Origin: Micavibrio sp.
Lineage (GTDB): Bacteria; Pseudomonadota; Alphaproteobacteria; Micavibrionales; UBA9664
Length of the DNA: 64,000 nt
Assembly: GCA_002699085.1 (NCBI GenBank)
Contig: PAAR01000009.1
Span: forward strand, 175,689 to 239,688
Direction: 5' to 3'
The notes beneath the pieces were generated by a model that worked only from the letters and a program-made list of their open reading frames with translations, made no database searches and was not told where the DNA came from. The position numbers were made by a program, and so were the translations under genes. Positions 28,601 through 36,449 of the stretch are shown here, piece by piece (position 1 is the stretch's first letter; each line of letters begins with the position of its first letter).

Positions 28601-29123
28601 GCTCTGGCAAATCATGCCGTTGTAGCTCTACATACAAACGATCACCAAATATCTTTTTCAGCTTTTTTAGCGTTGTTTCAGCGTCTTTTGCTTGATTATG
28701 CAGTAAATACTGGCATAAAGGCCCTTTTAAGCCACCCGTCAAGCAGATAAGGCCCTCATGGTATATTTCTAAATCATCCCAGGAAGCCTTCGCCTCAACC
28801 TGCTCCTTATCTTCTAAATAAGCACGAGACACAATCGCCGAGAGATTTTTGTAGCCTTGTTCATTTTGCACTAACAAAACTAATTCGTGACGCTCGTGAC
28901 CAAAACTTAACTGACAGCCAATAATAGGCTGCACACCGCCTTGCTTTGCCGCCATGGCAAACTCAAGCGCACCAAAGAGATTGTTCGTATCCGTTACAGC
29001 CGCCGCTGGCATGTCTTGCTCTTGGCAAAGACCTATAAGCTCTTTGGTACGAATAGCCCCTTCCGCCAAAGAATAGGCAGAATGCACATGCAAATGAACA
29101 AATTGTGCTTGTTGTTGGGACAT
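25686..29123 (-). CDS. dnaE: DNA polymerase III alpha subunit
   Basis: 1145 residues, normal for DnaE1. An N-terminal PHP domain starts FVHLHVHSAYSLAEGAI; the polymerase palm has GPGRGSGAGSVVAW and PDFDVDFCQDRRDEVI with the catalytic aspartates; a helix-hairpin-helix region and an OB-fold follow toward the C-terminus. It is the replicative polymerase of the chromosomal replisome. It lies downstream of lolD on the same strand, the usual alphaproteobacterial order. Confidence 0.97.
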   Translation of the reverse strand: MSQQQAQFVHLHVHSAYSLAEGAIRTKELIGLCQEQDMPAAAVTDTNNLFGALEFAMAAKQGGVQPIIGCQLSFGHERHELVLLVQNEQGYKNLSAIVSRAYLEDKEQVEAKASWDDLEIYHEGLICLTGGLKGPLCQYLLHNQAKDAETTLKKLKKIFGDRLYVELQRHDLPEQDRIEPQLIDVAYKHNVGLVATNDAYFADRSMHEAHDALLCIAEGRYVTEADRRKVTPEHYFKSEQEMLKLFEDIPEATANTIQIAQRCSFLLKPINPILPAFPTDEARTEVEELKAQSLEGLEWRLTNFVFPEAEQGADFEEIAKPYRERLDFELNVINEMGFPGYFLIVSDFIVWAKEQNIPVGPGRGSGAGSVVAWALKITDLDPLRFNLLFERFLNPERVSMPDFDVDFCQDRRDEVIRYVQDKYGYDRVAQIITFGKLQARAVVRDVGRVLQMPYGQVDRIAKMIPSNPANPVTLQEALDQDKDLRSEIDREEASRKLIDIALKLEGLYRHASTHAAGVVIGDRPLQELVPLYRDPRSDMPVTQFNMKYVEQAGLVKFDFLGLKTLTVIQKAVEYIKKSKGEDIDILKIPFEDVETFEMLKAGNNTGVFQMESAGMRDLGRQMKVSHFEQIIALVALYRPGPMENIPKYIACLNGTEERDFMHPVLQPILEETYGIMIYQEQVMQAAQLLAGYTLGAADLLRRAMGKKIQSEMDAQRKLFVDGAKAMHNVGKDQANHIFDQIAKFAGYGFNKAHSAGYALVAYWTAWLKARYPVEFMAASMTLDKGNTDKLAVFKQALDRMEIELLPPDVNRSGVDFEVENDAVRYALSALKGVGSSAMEVVVKQRKENGEYKDIYDFAERSVAGMNKKQLEMLTSAGAIDSIHDNRAQIYEAAEMLMRYAQNTAAERESGQNSLFGGGDAAMELTKPPLPVVQDWDHLDRLSHEHASIGFFLSAHPLDGREKQLEKLDITSFIDLEAKMQYKSSMRLQMAGVLLKKQERISAKSGKKYAFLSMSDHTGFYEVMIFSETLAAAREFLIEGNTLLLVVDVEMKDDQMRLMGQMVGPLDDAVDRTTQKCEIVLDHVNGIEHLKSVLDQEGSGQVKLGLRIKQDNNKYVRIELDQRYNFTATGRRAVQNTDGVAQIMDL

Positions 29124-29153
29124 AGCCTGATACTAGAACACTAGACCAGAGAT

Positions 29154-29834
29154 TTAAACGCCTAAATAGCCTTTTTCCAGTGTTAATACACGGTCCATAC
29201 GGGCGGCTAGCTGTTGATTATGCGTGGCAATCAATGCTGAAACGCCTCGTGCTTTGACAGCATCCATTAAAAGACCAAATATTTTATCTGCTGTAGCCTC
29301 GTCTAAATTGCCTGTCGGCTCATCAGCGAGTAATATTTTCGGACTATTAGCTAATGAACGGGCAATTGCCACACGTTGTTGTTCGCCGCCTGAAAGTCTT
29401 GCAGGGCGGTGATCCATACGGTCTTTTAATCCCATAAGTTCTAAAATAGACTCCGCCTCTTGGCGAGCCTCAACCTTCGGGCGTTTAGCAATCATGAGTG
29501 GCATCATTACATTTTCAAGTGCCGTAAACTCAGGCTGTAAATAATGAAATTGATAAACAAAACCAATCACATTACGACGAATTAATGTGCGATCCTTATC
29601 ATTACGATGACTAACATCTTGGTCATTAATCAGAATTGTGCCTGATGTCGGCTGATCTAGTAACCCCACACAATGGAGCAAAGTAGATTTACCCGCCCCA
29701 CTCTGGCCAATGAGCGCAACGCACTCGCCTTTACGAAGTGAGAAAGAGGCATCTTTGAGCACCTCTAACTTATTACGCCCTTGCTCATAGGTTTTCTTCA
29801 AATTTTTAACTGAGAGCATTAAATCCTTACTCAT
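29154..29834 (-). CDS. lolD: Lipoprotein-releasing ABC transporter, ATPase LolD
   Basis: 226 residues from the ATG at 29834, which overlaps the lolC stop in ATGAGTAA and is preceded by GAGGT eight bases upstream; a start five codons earlier is possible but less good. Walker [10 protein letters not shown], signature LSGGEQQR, Walker [14 protein letters not shown] and the H-loop ATHN are present. The LNLS-type family feature is the MacB/LolD group sequence around the Q-loop ([21 protein letters not shown]). With LolC it extracts lipoproteins from the inner membrane for delivery to LolA. Confidence 0.95.
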   Translation of the reverse strand: MSKDLMLSVKNLKKTYEQGRNKLEVLKDASFSLRKGECVALIGQSGAGKSTLLHCVGLLDQPTSGTILINDQDVSHRNDKDRTLIRRNVIGFVYQFHYLQPEFTALENVMMPLMIAKRPKVEARQEAESILELMGLKDRMDHRPARLSGGEQQRVAIARSLANSPKILLADEPTGNLDEATADKIFGLLMDAVKARGVSALIATHNQQLAARMDRVLTLEKGYLGV

Positions 29835-31068
29835 AGCGCAATACCTCAACTGGATCTAAGCGTGAAGCACGCCACGCAGGATATAATGTTGCCGCCAAAG
29901 ACAGGAATAAGGCCATGCCAACGATCCCTATAACCTCTGACCACTCAATGACTGCAGGCAATTGTGATAAGAAGTAAATCTCAGCTGAAAATAACTCTGT
30001 ACCTGTTAAACCTTCTAAAAACTCACGAACAGATTCAATATTCAAGGCGAAAGCTATCCCCAAACCTGCGCCAAAGAACGTGCCCATAAAACCAATAAGC
30101 GAGCCTGTGAGGATAAATATTTTCAAAATAGAGCCACGTCCAGCCCCGACTGTGCGCATAATGGCAATATCTTTTGACTTGTCTTTCACCAGCATAATCA
30201 TTGAAGAAATAATGTTGAATGCTGCCACGATAATGATCAGCGTCAAGATCAAGAACATCACATTACGTTCAACCTGCAGCGCATTATAAAAGCTGTGATT
30301 TGTATCACGCCAATCGCTAATACGGATTGAGGGAGGCATCGCTTTAATAATCGCTCGCTTGATCTCATCTAAATGAGCGGGATTAGGCGTTGTCACCTCT
30401 AACAAACTAACTTTATTCGGCATTTGGAAGAATTTTTGCGCTTCATCAAGTGGCACAAAAATGAAGCCGCGATTATATTCATACATACCGACATCAAAAA
30501 CCAGCCCAACTGTATAACTCCGAGAGCGAGGCACCGCACCAAATGGACCAGCTTTTACCTGAGGACTTATAATCGTTAATTGAGAACCAATGGCTAAATT
30601 CAGGCTTTTGGCCAGTTCCGACCCTACGGCAATCGTCGTATCATTAAAATTCGCTATATCGCCAGTAACAATACCTTCATAAAGCTCTTTCTTTTCAGCA
30701 AAATCAGCCGCAGAGATACCACGCAGCATGACACCTGTCGCCGCACCATTCACTGAAAGCAAAGCTTGTTTTTCTATGCTTGGCATCACATCAACAACAC
30801 CGTTAATTTTAAGAATTTCTTGTCTTATAGCATCATAGCCTGGCAAATCGCCCTGCACTGCAGAGATAGAAATATGGCCATTTAAACCTAAGATACGGCC
30901 AATAAGTTCGGCCCGAAAACCGTTCATCACCGACATCACGATAATCAATGTCGCAACACCGAGCATGATACCAAGGAATGAAAACCCCGCAATAACAGAG
31001 ACAAAGCCCTCCGCTTTTTTCGCGCGCAAATAACGCCAAGCCACCATTCTTTCAAAAGGATTAAACAT
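29827..31068 (-). CDS. lolC: Lipoprotein-releasing ABC transporter permease LolC/LolE
   Basis: 413 residues with the MacB/FtsX topology: one N-terminal membrane helix (about 22-48), a large periplasmic domain (about 50-265), and three C-terminal helices. The opening FERMVAWRYLRAKKAEGFVSVIAGFSFLGI is the Lol permease signature. Only one permease gene is present next to lolD, so the complex is probably a homodimer, as in most alphaproteobacteria. Its ATG overlaps the stop of the solute-binding protein gene upstream (TAATG). Confidence 0.94.
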   Translation of the reverse strand: MFNPFERMVAWRYLRAKKAEGFVSVIAGFSFLGIMLGVATLIIVMSVMNGFRAELIGRILGLNGHISISAVQGDLPGYDAIRQEILKINGVVDVMPSIEKQALLSVNGAATGVMLRGISAADFAEKKELYEGIVTGDIANFNDTTIAVGSELAKSLNLAIGSQLTIISPQVKAGPFGAVPRSRSYTVGLVFDVGMYEYNRGFIFVPLDEAQKFFQMPNKVSLLEVTTPNPAHLDEIKRAIIKAMPPSIRISDWRDTNHSFYNALQVERNVMFLILTLIIIVAAFNIISSMIMLVKDKSKDIAIMRTVGAGRGSILKIFILTGSLIGFMGTFFGAGLGIAFALNIESVREFLEGLTGTELFSAEIYFLSQLPAVIEWSEVIGIVGMALFLSLAATLYPAWRASRLDPVEVLRYE

Positions 31069-31889
31069 TAATTGGCCTGCTTATTTATTTGAGGATAGTC
31101 AAAATAGTGTTTAGGATCATATTTTTCAAATATTGAAGCCAGTTCGCCTGAAGTCGATAATTGTCTAATACCGTTATTTATCATTGATTTAAAAGCGTCT
31201 TGCTCTCTGGCGATACCGAAAGTTACTTCATAGGTATATAGCGGTTTATCCAGAGAAGCTTTTTTTAATTTATTGGGGTTAGCCTTATTAAAATCATCAA
31301 AAACTGATGGTAAAACAAAACCTATATCCGACTTACCTGTTGCTACAGTTAGCAACATCTCAGAAATGTTTGATAACTGTGGCAATACATTCATTCTAGC
31401 TTGCGGCAAAAGCTTTTGGGCAGCACCTGTTGCTCCTTCGCCATCCAAGCCTGCGATAGTTACCTTTGACCAATCAATATCTTTGAACTTTTTATCAAAA
31501 GCAGTGTCTTCTGGCTTTACGTAACCATACATTGAAGCGTATGAGTAAGCCTTGGTATAATCTATAGCACCAGCCCTCGGCATAACAAAAATACTGCCAC
31601 AAACCATATCATATCTATTATTATTCAAATCTTGCGGGAATGTAGCAAAGCTGATCTGCTCTTTCCATTTTACTTTCAAACCTAAATCTTTAGCAATTTG
31701 TTCAATTAATTCAACAGAAATGCCACTATACTCGCCTGTTGCCTCATCTTTCATGGTAAAAGGCGGTTCAATAAAATATCCGCATTCTATTACGCCTGTT
31801 TTCATGACACGGTCATAAACATCTTTATCTGCAGCAATAGCAGGAAAACTAAATATCGTTAACAAAACTATCAAAAACGCATATCTCAT
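31068..31889 (-). CDS. Family 3 extracellular solute-binding protein
   Basis: 273 residues from the ATG at 31889, preferred over an ATG five codons earlier because AAAGGA precedes it at a proper distance. A signal peptide (about residues 1-19, ending FPAIA) is followed by two lobes of a periplasmic amino-acid-binding fold, with GVIECGYFIEPPFTMKD, GISVELIEQIAKDLGLKVKW and FDMVCG-like elements (YDMVCGSIFV). No permease or ATPase of an amino-acid transporter is nearby, so the protein is an orphan inserted between proS and lolC. The ligand is unknown. Confidence 0.85.
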   Translation of the reverse strand: MRYAFLIVLLTIFSFPAIAADKDVYDRVMKTGVIECGYFIEPPFTMKDEATGEYSGISVELIEQIAKDLGLKVKWKEQISFATFPQDLNNNRYDMVCGSIFVMPRAGAIDYTKAYSYASMYGYVKPEDTAFDKKFKDIDWSKVTIAGLDGEGATGAAQKLLPQARMNVLPQLSNISEMLLTVATGKSDIGFVLPSVFDDFNKANPNKLKKASLDKPLYTYEVTFGIAREQDAFKSMINNGIRQLSTSGELASIFEKYDPKHYFDYPQINKQAN

Positions 31890-31904
31890 GAACTTTCCTT
31901 TCAT

Positions 31905-33359
31905 CTAGTAAGACTTTCCAATAATCACTTTTTTACCCTTATCGACAAATGGAATACAACGTGGTGTAAGTGCATAATTTTTCATTATTTGCTGACACGC
32001 TGTGTCCCCCAAACAAGAGACGTCCATCCTTGCAAAACCTTTGTTTCTAGGATCATTAAAATATTTTTCTAATTCATCAAATGAAGAAATATCGACAATA
32101 CTCTGATCTAAAAGGTTTTTTGCCTGCTCGTACATATAATTATGCATCTCATCTAAGATATCCACACAATTATCCACAAAGTTATCCACAGGTACGGTCT
32201 GCTTACTATCCCTGCCAATATCACGCCTTGTAAAGGTTAAAGAGCCCTCTTCCATCTCACGCATACCTATTTCCACACGTACAGGTGTTCCACGTTTTAT
32301 ATGTGTCCAGATTTTATCACCCGCACGACCATCAGAGGCATCCAAAACAGCACGTACTCCCTGCGCCTCAAGTTGAACAACAACAGAGTCACAATATTCT
32401 TCTAATTTTTGACGATCCGCTTCATCTTTTATAAAAGGAATGACCACAACTTGCGTTTCCGCAGCCCGTGGCGGCAATTTCAAACCATCATCATCCGAAT
32501 GCACCATGATAAGTGCGCCAATTGTGCGTGTAGAAAGCCCCCAACTTGTTGTCCAAGCGTGCTTCTCGCCACCATCTTTGTCTTGATACTTAATATCAAA
32601 GCCTTTTGAGAAGGTTTGCCCCAAATCATGTGACGTACAGCTTTGCAATGCCTTACCATCCTGCATCATCGCTTCATAAGTATAGGTAGCAACAGCGCCA
32701 GGGAAACGCTCATCCGCCGTTTTCTCGCCCTTAATACCTGGGATAGCCAGCACGTCACGCAAAACTTCTTCATAAACATCCAGCATCTTCAGCGCATCAG
32801 CATTCGCTTCTTCGGCTGTTGCAAAAGCATTATGCCCTTCTTGCCATAGAAATTCTGCTGTACGCAAGAAAACACGTGGGCGCATCTCCCAACGCATCAC
32901 ATTTGCCCATTGATTAAGCTTAAGCGGCAAATCACGATAGGAATTCACCCACTTTGCCATGGATTCACCAATAATTGTCTCGGAAGTCGGCCTTATCACG
33001 AAAGGCTCCGTTAGCTCACCTGCTGGCTGCAAGCCGCCTTTACCATCACTTTCTAAACGATGATGCGTTACCACCGCACATTCTTTAGCAAAGCCATCAA
33101 TATGTTCCGCCTCTTTAGCAATATAGCCAAGTGGGATAAGTAGCGGGAAATATGCATTTCTAACCGCTTCACGCTTGATTCGTGCATCAAGCTCTTTTTG
33201 AATAATCTCCCAAATACTATAGCCATTTGGCTTAATAACATAACACCCACGCACAGCAGAACTTTCTGCCAAATCAGCCGCTTTCACGACCTGCTGAAAC
33301 CATTCAGGAAAGTCTTCGTCTCTTGTAGGGGTGATGGCTGTTTTATTCTGCTTGGTCAT
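31905..33359 (-). CDS. proS: Prolyl-tRNA synthetase, eukaryote/archaeon-like type
   Basis: 484 residues. Class II synthetase motifs are present: motif 2 around WANVMRWEMRPRVFLRTAEFLWQEGH and motif 3 near STRTIGALIMVHSDDDGLKLPP. The sequence CTSHDLGQTFSKGFDIKYQD, the start FPEWFQQVVKAADLAESSAVRGCYVIKPNGYSIWE-like layout and the C-terminal extension mark the eukaryotic/archaeal-type ProRS, not the usual bacterial type with an editing insertion. It charges tRNA-Pro, one of which lies at 36029. The DUF1467-proS-lolC synteny is alphaproteobacterial, so the gene type is what differs. Confidence 0.92.
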   Translation of the reverse strand: MTKQNKTAITPTRDEDFPEWFQQVVKAADLAESSAVRGCYVIKPNGYSIWEIIQKELDARIKREAVRNAYFPLLIPLGYIAKEAEHIDGFAKECAVVTHHRLESDGKGGLQPAGELTEPFVIRPTSETIIGESMAKWVNSYRDLPLKLNQWANVMRWEMRPRVFLRTAEFLWQEGHNAFATAEEANADALKMLDVYEEVLRDVLAIPGIKGEKTADERFPGAVATYTYEAMMQDGKALQSCTSHDLGQTFSKGFDIKYQDKDGGEKHAWTTSWGLSTRTIGALIMVHSDDDGLKLPPRAAETQVVVIPFIKDEADRQKLEEYCDSVVVQLEAQGVRAVLDASDGRAGDKIWTHIKRGTPVRVEIGMREMEEGSLTFTRRDIGRDSKQTVPVDNFVDNCVDILDEMHNYMYEQAKNLLDQSIVDISSFDELEKYFNDPRNKGFARMDVSCLGDTACQQIMKNYALTPRCIPFVDKGKKVIIGKSY

Positions 33360-33834
33360 TGGGCAACTTCTCTTCTAAAGTTTCTTTTTTTATCTCATTT
33401 TTATCTATTTTAATCAGTGACTTATTGTCATTTTCTAAAGCAATATCTTTACAAACTTTTTCTAAACCGGATGTAATTTCACTGCCATTAAAATACGCCT
33501 GACCTGTTTTCGTATCAACACTAACCTCACCTAAATTAGGCAGCAATTCAAGCCCATCTGGTAAATTTGTCTGTAAGCGCTCAGCCAAATCGACACTTAG
33601 CGGAAAACTTATTGTTTCAGGCAGCGTAATCGGTTGAGATCCAGCTAAATCTGCGGGCACAACAGCCAGACCATAGGCATCAACATTTGGTACATAATCA
33701 ACCGAAGGCACGCCTTCATCCGCTTGCGTAAAATTAAAATATTTGCAAGGGTCATTCTCAACAATCACTGTCTGAGCGTGCGCTGGGACGACAACTCCTA
33801 ACAGAGCTATAAAGAAGATTTTATTTAAAATCAT
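33343..33834 (-). CDS. Small exported protein of unknown function
   Basis: 163 residues when started at the ATG at 33834, which gives a clear signal peptide (MILNKIFFIALLGVVVPAHA); the longer frame runs through the DUF1467 gene and is rejected. The mature part has a lone cysteine pair, a proline-rich middle and a charged lysine/glutamate-rich C-terminus. No family recognised. It overlaps the end of DUF1467 by 14 bases and the beginning of proS by 17 bases, so all three are probably translationally linked. Confidence 0.7.
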   Translation of the reverse strand: MILNKIFFIALLGVVVPAHAQTVIVENDPCKYFNFTQADEGVPSVDYVPNVDAYGLAVVPADLAGSQPITLPETISFPLSVDLAERLQTNLPDGLELLPNLGEVSVDTKTGQAYFNGSEITSGLEKVCKDIALENDNKSLIKIDKNEIKKETLEEKLPNDQAE

Positions 33835-34087
33835 CTTTGGCCAGTTGATAACCCGCTGCTCTAAAATCCATAACGTCATAATGTATGAGCGTAGCGATAA
33901 TTGCCAAAAGCACAAGAGCGATAAGGGTTGTGATAATAAATTTTTGTTTAATATGTGGATTTTTCGGCGCCGATACAACCTGCCCTTCTGGTGTATCATC
34001 ATCACGATGAGCACCCCAAGGCAGCACGGCGAATAAAACAGTCCACCACAACAGGAGAAAAACAACGATAGAGGTAAATAAATCCAT
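33821..34087 (-). CDS. DUF1467 family membrane protein
   Basis: 88 residues with two membrane helices (about 5-24 and 47-68) and the family pattern WWTVLFAVLPWG followed by a proline-containing loop (SAPKNPHIKQKFIITT). DUF1467 proteins sit in front of proS in many alphaproteobacteria and have no known function. Presence here confirms the syntenic block and sets the 5' end of the minus-strand operon that runs to dnaE. Confidence 0.88.
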   Translation of the reverse strand: MDLFTSIVVFLLLWWTVLFAVLPWGAHRDDDTPEGQVVSAPKNPHIKQKFIITTLIALVLLAIIATLIHYDVMDFRAAGYQLAKDDFK

Positions 34088-34207
34088 AAAATCTTTCTAT
34101 ATCAGCAGAACTATATAGTTAATTGAATCCAAAGGAAAAACAACCCCGCTAAAAATAACATAATTACAAAAATATACAACAAATCTATATGAATGTTACT
34201 TTTTTAC

Positions 34208-34237
34208 TTGCAAAATTTCCAGATATCTTGTTATATA
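34208..34237 (+). promoter_or_regulatory. Possible promoter of a short transcript
   Basis: TTGCAA (34208-34213) and TATATA (34232-34237) are 18 bases apart. No gene follows on this strand; only a hairpin terminator about 30 bases downstream. Together they could make a roughly 60-base RNA (about 34245-34304). Sequence alone cannot confirm this. Confidence 0.3.
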
Positions 34238-34268
34238 CACATCAACACACCCTCTATTACCGCTATAT

Positions 34269-34304
34269 GTCCGAGAAATCTCAATGGTTTTTCGGACTTT
34301 TTTT
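34269..34304 (+). terminator. Hairpin with T-run, no obvious upstream gene
   Basis: GTCCGA (34269-34274) pairs with TCGGAC (34292-34297), extended partly by AAA/TTT pairs, and is followed by a seven-base T-run on the plus strand. The nearest genes on both sides are on the minus strand, so the terminator must serve an unannotated plus-strand transcript or act to insulate the region. Confidence 0.55.
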
Positions 34305-34328
34305 ATGCGCAAAGTAAAAAGAAAGAAG

Positions 34329-34405
34329 TGGCGCGCCCTGCAGGATTCGAACCTGCGACCGTCCGCTTAGAAGGCGGGTGCTCTATCCAGCTGAGCTAAG
34401 GGCGC
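34329..34405 (-). tRNA. tRNA-Arg (anticodon TCT)
   Basis: The reverse strand gives a complete tRNA with a 7-bp acceptor stem GCGCCCT/AGGGCGC, D-arm AGCTGGATAGAGC, anticodon loop CTTCTAAG with TCT, T-loop GGTTCGAATCC and an encoded CCA at 34329-34331. It decodes AGA/AGG. Confidence 0.97.
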
Positions 34406-34462
34406 GTGCCGTTTAAGATTTTTAATATATAGAAGAAGGGTTAATGAATTGCAAACCCGAAA

Positions 34463-34747
34463 TTACTTGAAATTATCTGCATAGCAGCGGGGCTTTACTT
34501 TTTTATTGTGCGGATCTTCCAACGTTACAGACCAGCCTTTATGTTTAGCAAACTCAACAGCTTCCTCAGCGGATGCAAAGTTAAGACGTATCTGATTAAG
34601 CGTATCCTCAGAAGACTGCCACCCCATCAAAGGCTCTGGAATACGAGCAGACAATAAATCAGGCTCTAACACCCATGCTTTTGTCTTTGCTTGACCTGAT
34701 TGCATAGCATTTCTTGAGGGTCTATATATTTTAACGCTGAATGACAT
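34463..34747 (-). CDS. NADH-dehydrogenase accessory subunit, NDUFS4-like
   Basis: 94 residues that match the ETC complex I subunit conserved region: SVKIYRPSRNAMQSGQAKTKAWVLE at the start, a central GW..SEDTLNQIRLNFASAEEAVEFAKHKGW block, and a basic C-terminus. NDUFS4 is a peripheral-arm accessory subunit shared by mitochondria and alphaproteobacteria and supports assembly and stability of complex I. The core nuo genes are not in the window. It lies five bases downstream of nrsF and may be read through from the sigma-factor operon. Confidence 0.92.
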   Translation of the reverse strand: MSFSVKIYRPSRNAMQSGQAKTKAWVLEPDLLSARIPEPLMGWQSSEDTLNQIRLNFASAEEAVEFAKHKGWSVTLEDPHNKKVKPRCYADNFK

Positions 34748-34752
34748 TTATT

Positions 34753-35391
34753 TTACCATCTAAAGAATTTATCTGAGAACACACTTAGAATGAGGCCAAT
34801 TAGAACAAAAGGCAAGAATTGAATAATAAAATTCTGTGCAACATTATCTACCACACATGTAAACCTTAGCCCTACCCAGCCTAATGCCGTAACAGTCATA
34901 ATAGCGAACAAAGCCGAGCGCTTATGACATGAGGGACAACCCTTTCGCACCAAATAGACTAAAGCAACCAATGGCAAGCCGACGATCAAGGCACAATGAG
35001 AGAAACTCCCCATACGAACCTCATATATTTGGCTATAATCGGCCGTCGCTATATTAAAAATGATATTCAGTAAAAACAGAACAAGCGCCACAGCAGGTAT
35101 CGCCATCACCCAAGATTGCTGGCGCATATCAGGCAAATTAACCCATCCCAGCGTCAATGCACTACTAATGCCTAAAAATGTCGCCAAACCAATATCTATT
35201 TGAAACTGGCGATCATACATAAGCATTTCATACCAATCGGGCCGCAAACCTATCACTTTAACGGCCATTATCATCATAAATATCAAGCTCAGAACAACCC
35301 AAGGTCCCATACGCAACAAGGGGTGTGACAAAGGCTTACAAGGCCGTAAATCATCACATAACTCTTTTATAATATCTCGTGATTCAGTCAT
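34753..35391 (-). CDS. nrsF: NrsF-type membrane anti-sigma factor (DUF1109)
   Basis: 212 residues with six predicted membrane helices and a short cytoplasmic N-terminus. It has the DUF1109 layout, including PLSHPLLRMGPWVVLSLIFM and paired cysteines in CPSCHKRS (around 152-155). In Caulobacter NrsF holds the ECF sigma factor SigF at the membrane and releases it under heavy metal or oxidative stress, and cysteines matter for sensing. The gene follows the ECF sigma gene by six bases. Confidence 0.9.
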   Translation of the reverse strand: MTESRDIIKELCDDLRPCKPLSHPLLRMGPWVVLSLIFMMIMAVKVIGLRPDWYEMLMYDRQFQIDIGLATFLGISSALTLGWVNLPDMRQQSWVMAIPAVALVLFLLNIIFNIATADYSQIYEVRMGSFSHCALIVGLPLVALVYLVRKGCPSCHKRSALFAIMTVTALGWVGLRFTCVVDNVAQNFIIQFLPFVLIGLILSVFSDKFFRW

Positions 35392-35397
35392 GTTTTT

Positions 35398-35940
35398 TTA
35401 CTTTAATTTCTCTTCCAATTTTTGCGCTGTTCTATGTACAGACACTTTCACAGCCGAAACAGACATATTCATTTTGTCGGCAACTTCTTGCGCTGTAAAA
35501 CCCTTAATGCGCATTAAATCAAATATTTTTCGTTGCTTCTTTGGCAAACTATCCAAGGCATTTTCTATATCTATGTATTCGCCAGCATGATCGCTATTGG
35601 TTACAAAATCATTCTCGAAAGCCGTGAAATCAATATTTTCGACTTGCTGCGATCTTTTAGCATAATGCTTACGGAAATAATCCATACTTCTATATGAAAT
35701 AATTGCATGTAGCCAAGGTTTAAAAGCCCTTGATGAGTCGTAAGTTGCACGAGACTTATGCACTGATATCAATATCTCTTGAACAATATCGTCTATAGCT
35801 TCTTTTTTACTAATTTTTTTATATAAAACATTGTGAATATAAGGCAGGATTTCTGATAGCAAACGATTATAGGCAAATTTATCGCCTTTTTGTGCCTTAG
35901 CCATGAGCTCAGGCCATGCTTTTGAACTGTCAGATCCCAT
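35398..35940 (-). CDS. sigF: ECF-family RNA polymerase sigma factor (SigF-like)
   Basis: 180 residues. Region 2 spans about 10-90 (AYNRLLSEILPYIHNVLYKK, DDIVQEILISVH, RAFKPWLHAIISYRSMDYFR) and region 4 about 118-178 (LPKKQRKIFDLMRIKGFTAQEVADKMNMSVSAVKV). The pairing with a DUF1109 anti-sigma factor places it in the SigF-type ECF group. It should direct a stress response regulon. The starting ATG lacks a strong ribosome binding site. I could not identify an autoregulated promoter in the 88 bases before tRNA-Pro. Confidence 0.9.
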   Translation of the reverse strand: MGSDSSKAWPELMAKAQKGDKFAYNRLLSEILPYIHNVLYKKISKKEAIDDIVQEILISVHKSRATYDSSRAFKPWLHAIISYRSMDYFRKHYAKRSQQVENIDFTAFENDFVTNSDHAGEYIDIENALDSLPKKQRKIFDLMRIKGFTAQEVADKMNMSVSAVKVSVHRTAQKLEEKLK

Positions 35941-36028
35941 ATAAAAAGACTTTATGCTCTAAAAAAAAGAAAAGCAAAAGAAATTCTGGACAGCTGGATC
36001 AGAATTGACTAAAAGAGAGTTCTTGGTT

Positions 36029-36106
36029 CGGGGTGTAGCGCAGTCTGGTTAGCGCACCTGTTTTGGGAACAGGGGGCCGGAGGTTCGAATCCTCTCACCC
36101 CGACCA
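36029..36106 (+). tRNA. tRNA-Pro (anticodon TGG)
   Basis: A full cloverleaf: acceptor CGGGGTG/CACCCCG, D-arm with GTCTGGTTAGC, anticodon loop GTTTTGGGAAC with TGG, T-loop GGTTCGAATCC and an encoded CCA at 36104-36106. Confidence 0.97.
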
Positions 36107-36119
36107 TGATTTTCAATTT

Positions 36120-36449
36120 TCATTTCGTGATAAGTATAATTTCGTCAGGATCGGTATAACCGAGCATATGACGGGCACGTTCCTTAAGATAATCAACATC
36201 TATAGTTGCCACACGTAACTTTACGACATTCGCCTCTAGTGCCTTATTTTCCTGATCCAGCACTTTGATTTCCGCCTGCTTTTGCTCAATCACAGTTCTA
36301 TTAGAAAAATACGACCAGACTGAACGCTGACCTTGCATGAGATGATAGGCAAAATAAAAGCAAAGCGCACAAACCAAAAAGGCTGGCACATGTTTAATAC
36401 TAAATCCTTGCTTAACTGCGTGTAATTTACCCATACTCCATCGAATCAC
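36120..36449 (-). CDS. ftsB: Cell-division protein FtsB (septum formation initiator)
   Basis: 109 residues. One membrane helix (about 22-40) precedes a coiled coil (about 50-85) and a C-terminal region with DVDYLKERARHMLGYTDPDEIIL, the FtsB/DivIC family ending. FtsB joins FtsL and FtsQ in the divisome. Start is uncertain: GTG at 36449 is the longest option, an ATG at 36434 (MGKLH) is more typical but has GGAG directly adjacent. In most alphaproteobacteria ftsB follows eno on the same strand; here it diverges from eno. Confidence 0.9.
   Translation of the reverse strand: MIRWSMGKLHAVKQGFSIKHVPAFLVCALCFYFAYHLMQGQRSVWSYFSNRTVIEQKQAEIKVLDQENKALEANVVKLRVATIDVDYLKERARHMLGYTDPDEIILITK

Noticed and set aside
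32170..32190. Two DnaA consensus boxes 12 bases apart inside proS
   Set aside because: They arise from repeated Val-Asp-Asn codons (VDNFVDN) on the minus strand. Titration of DnaA is possible but unsupported.
33835..34065. 77-residue extension of the exported protein upstream of proS
   Set aside because: It overlaps the DUF1467 gene in another frame, is cysteine/basic-rich, and hides the clear signal peptide.
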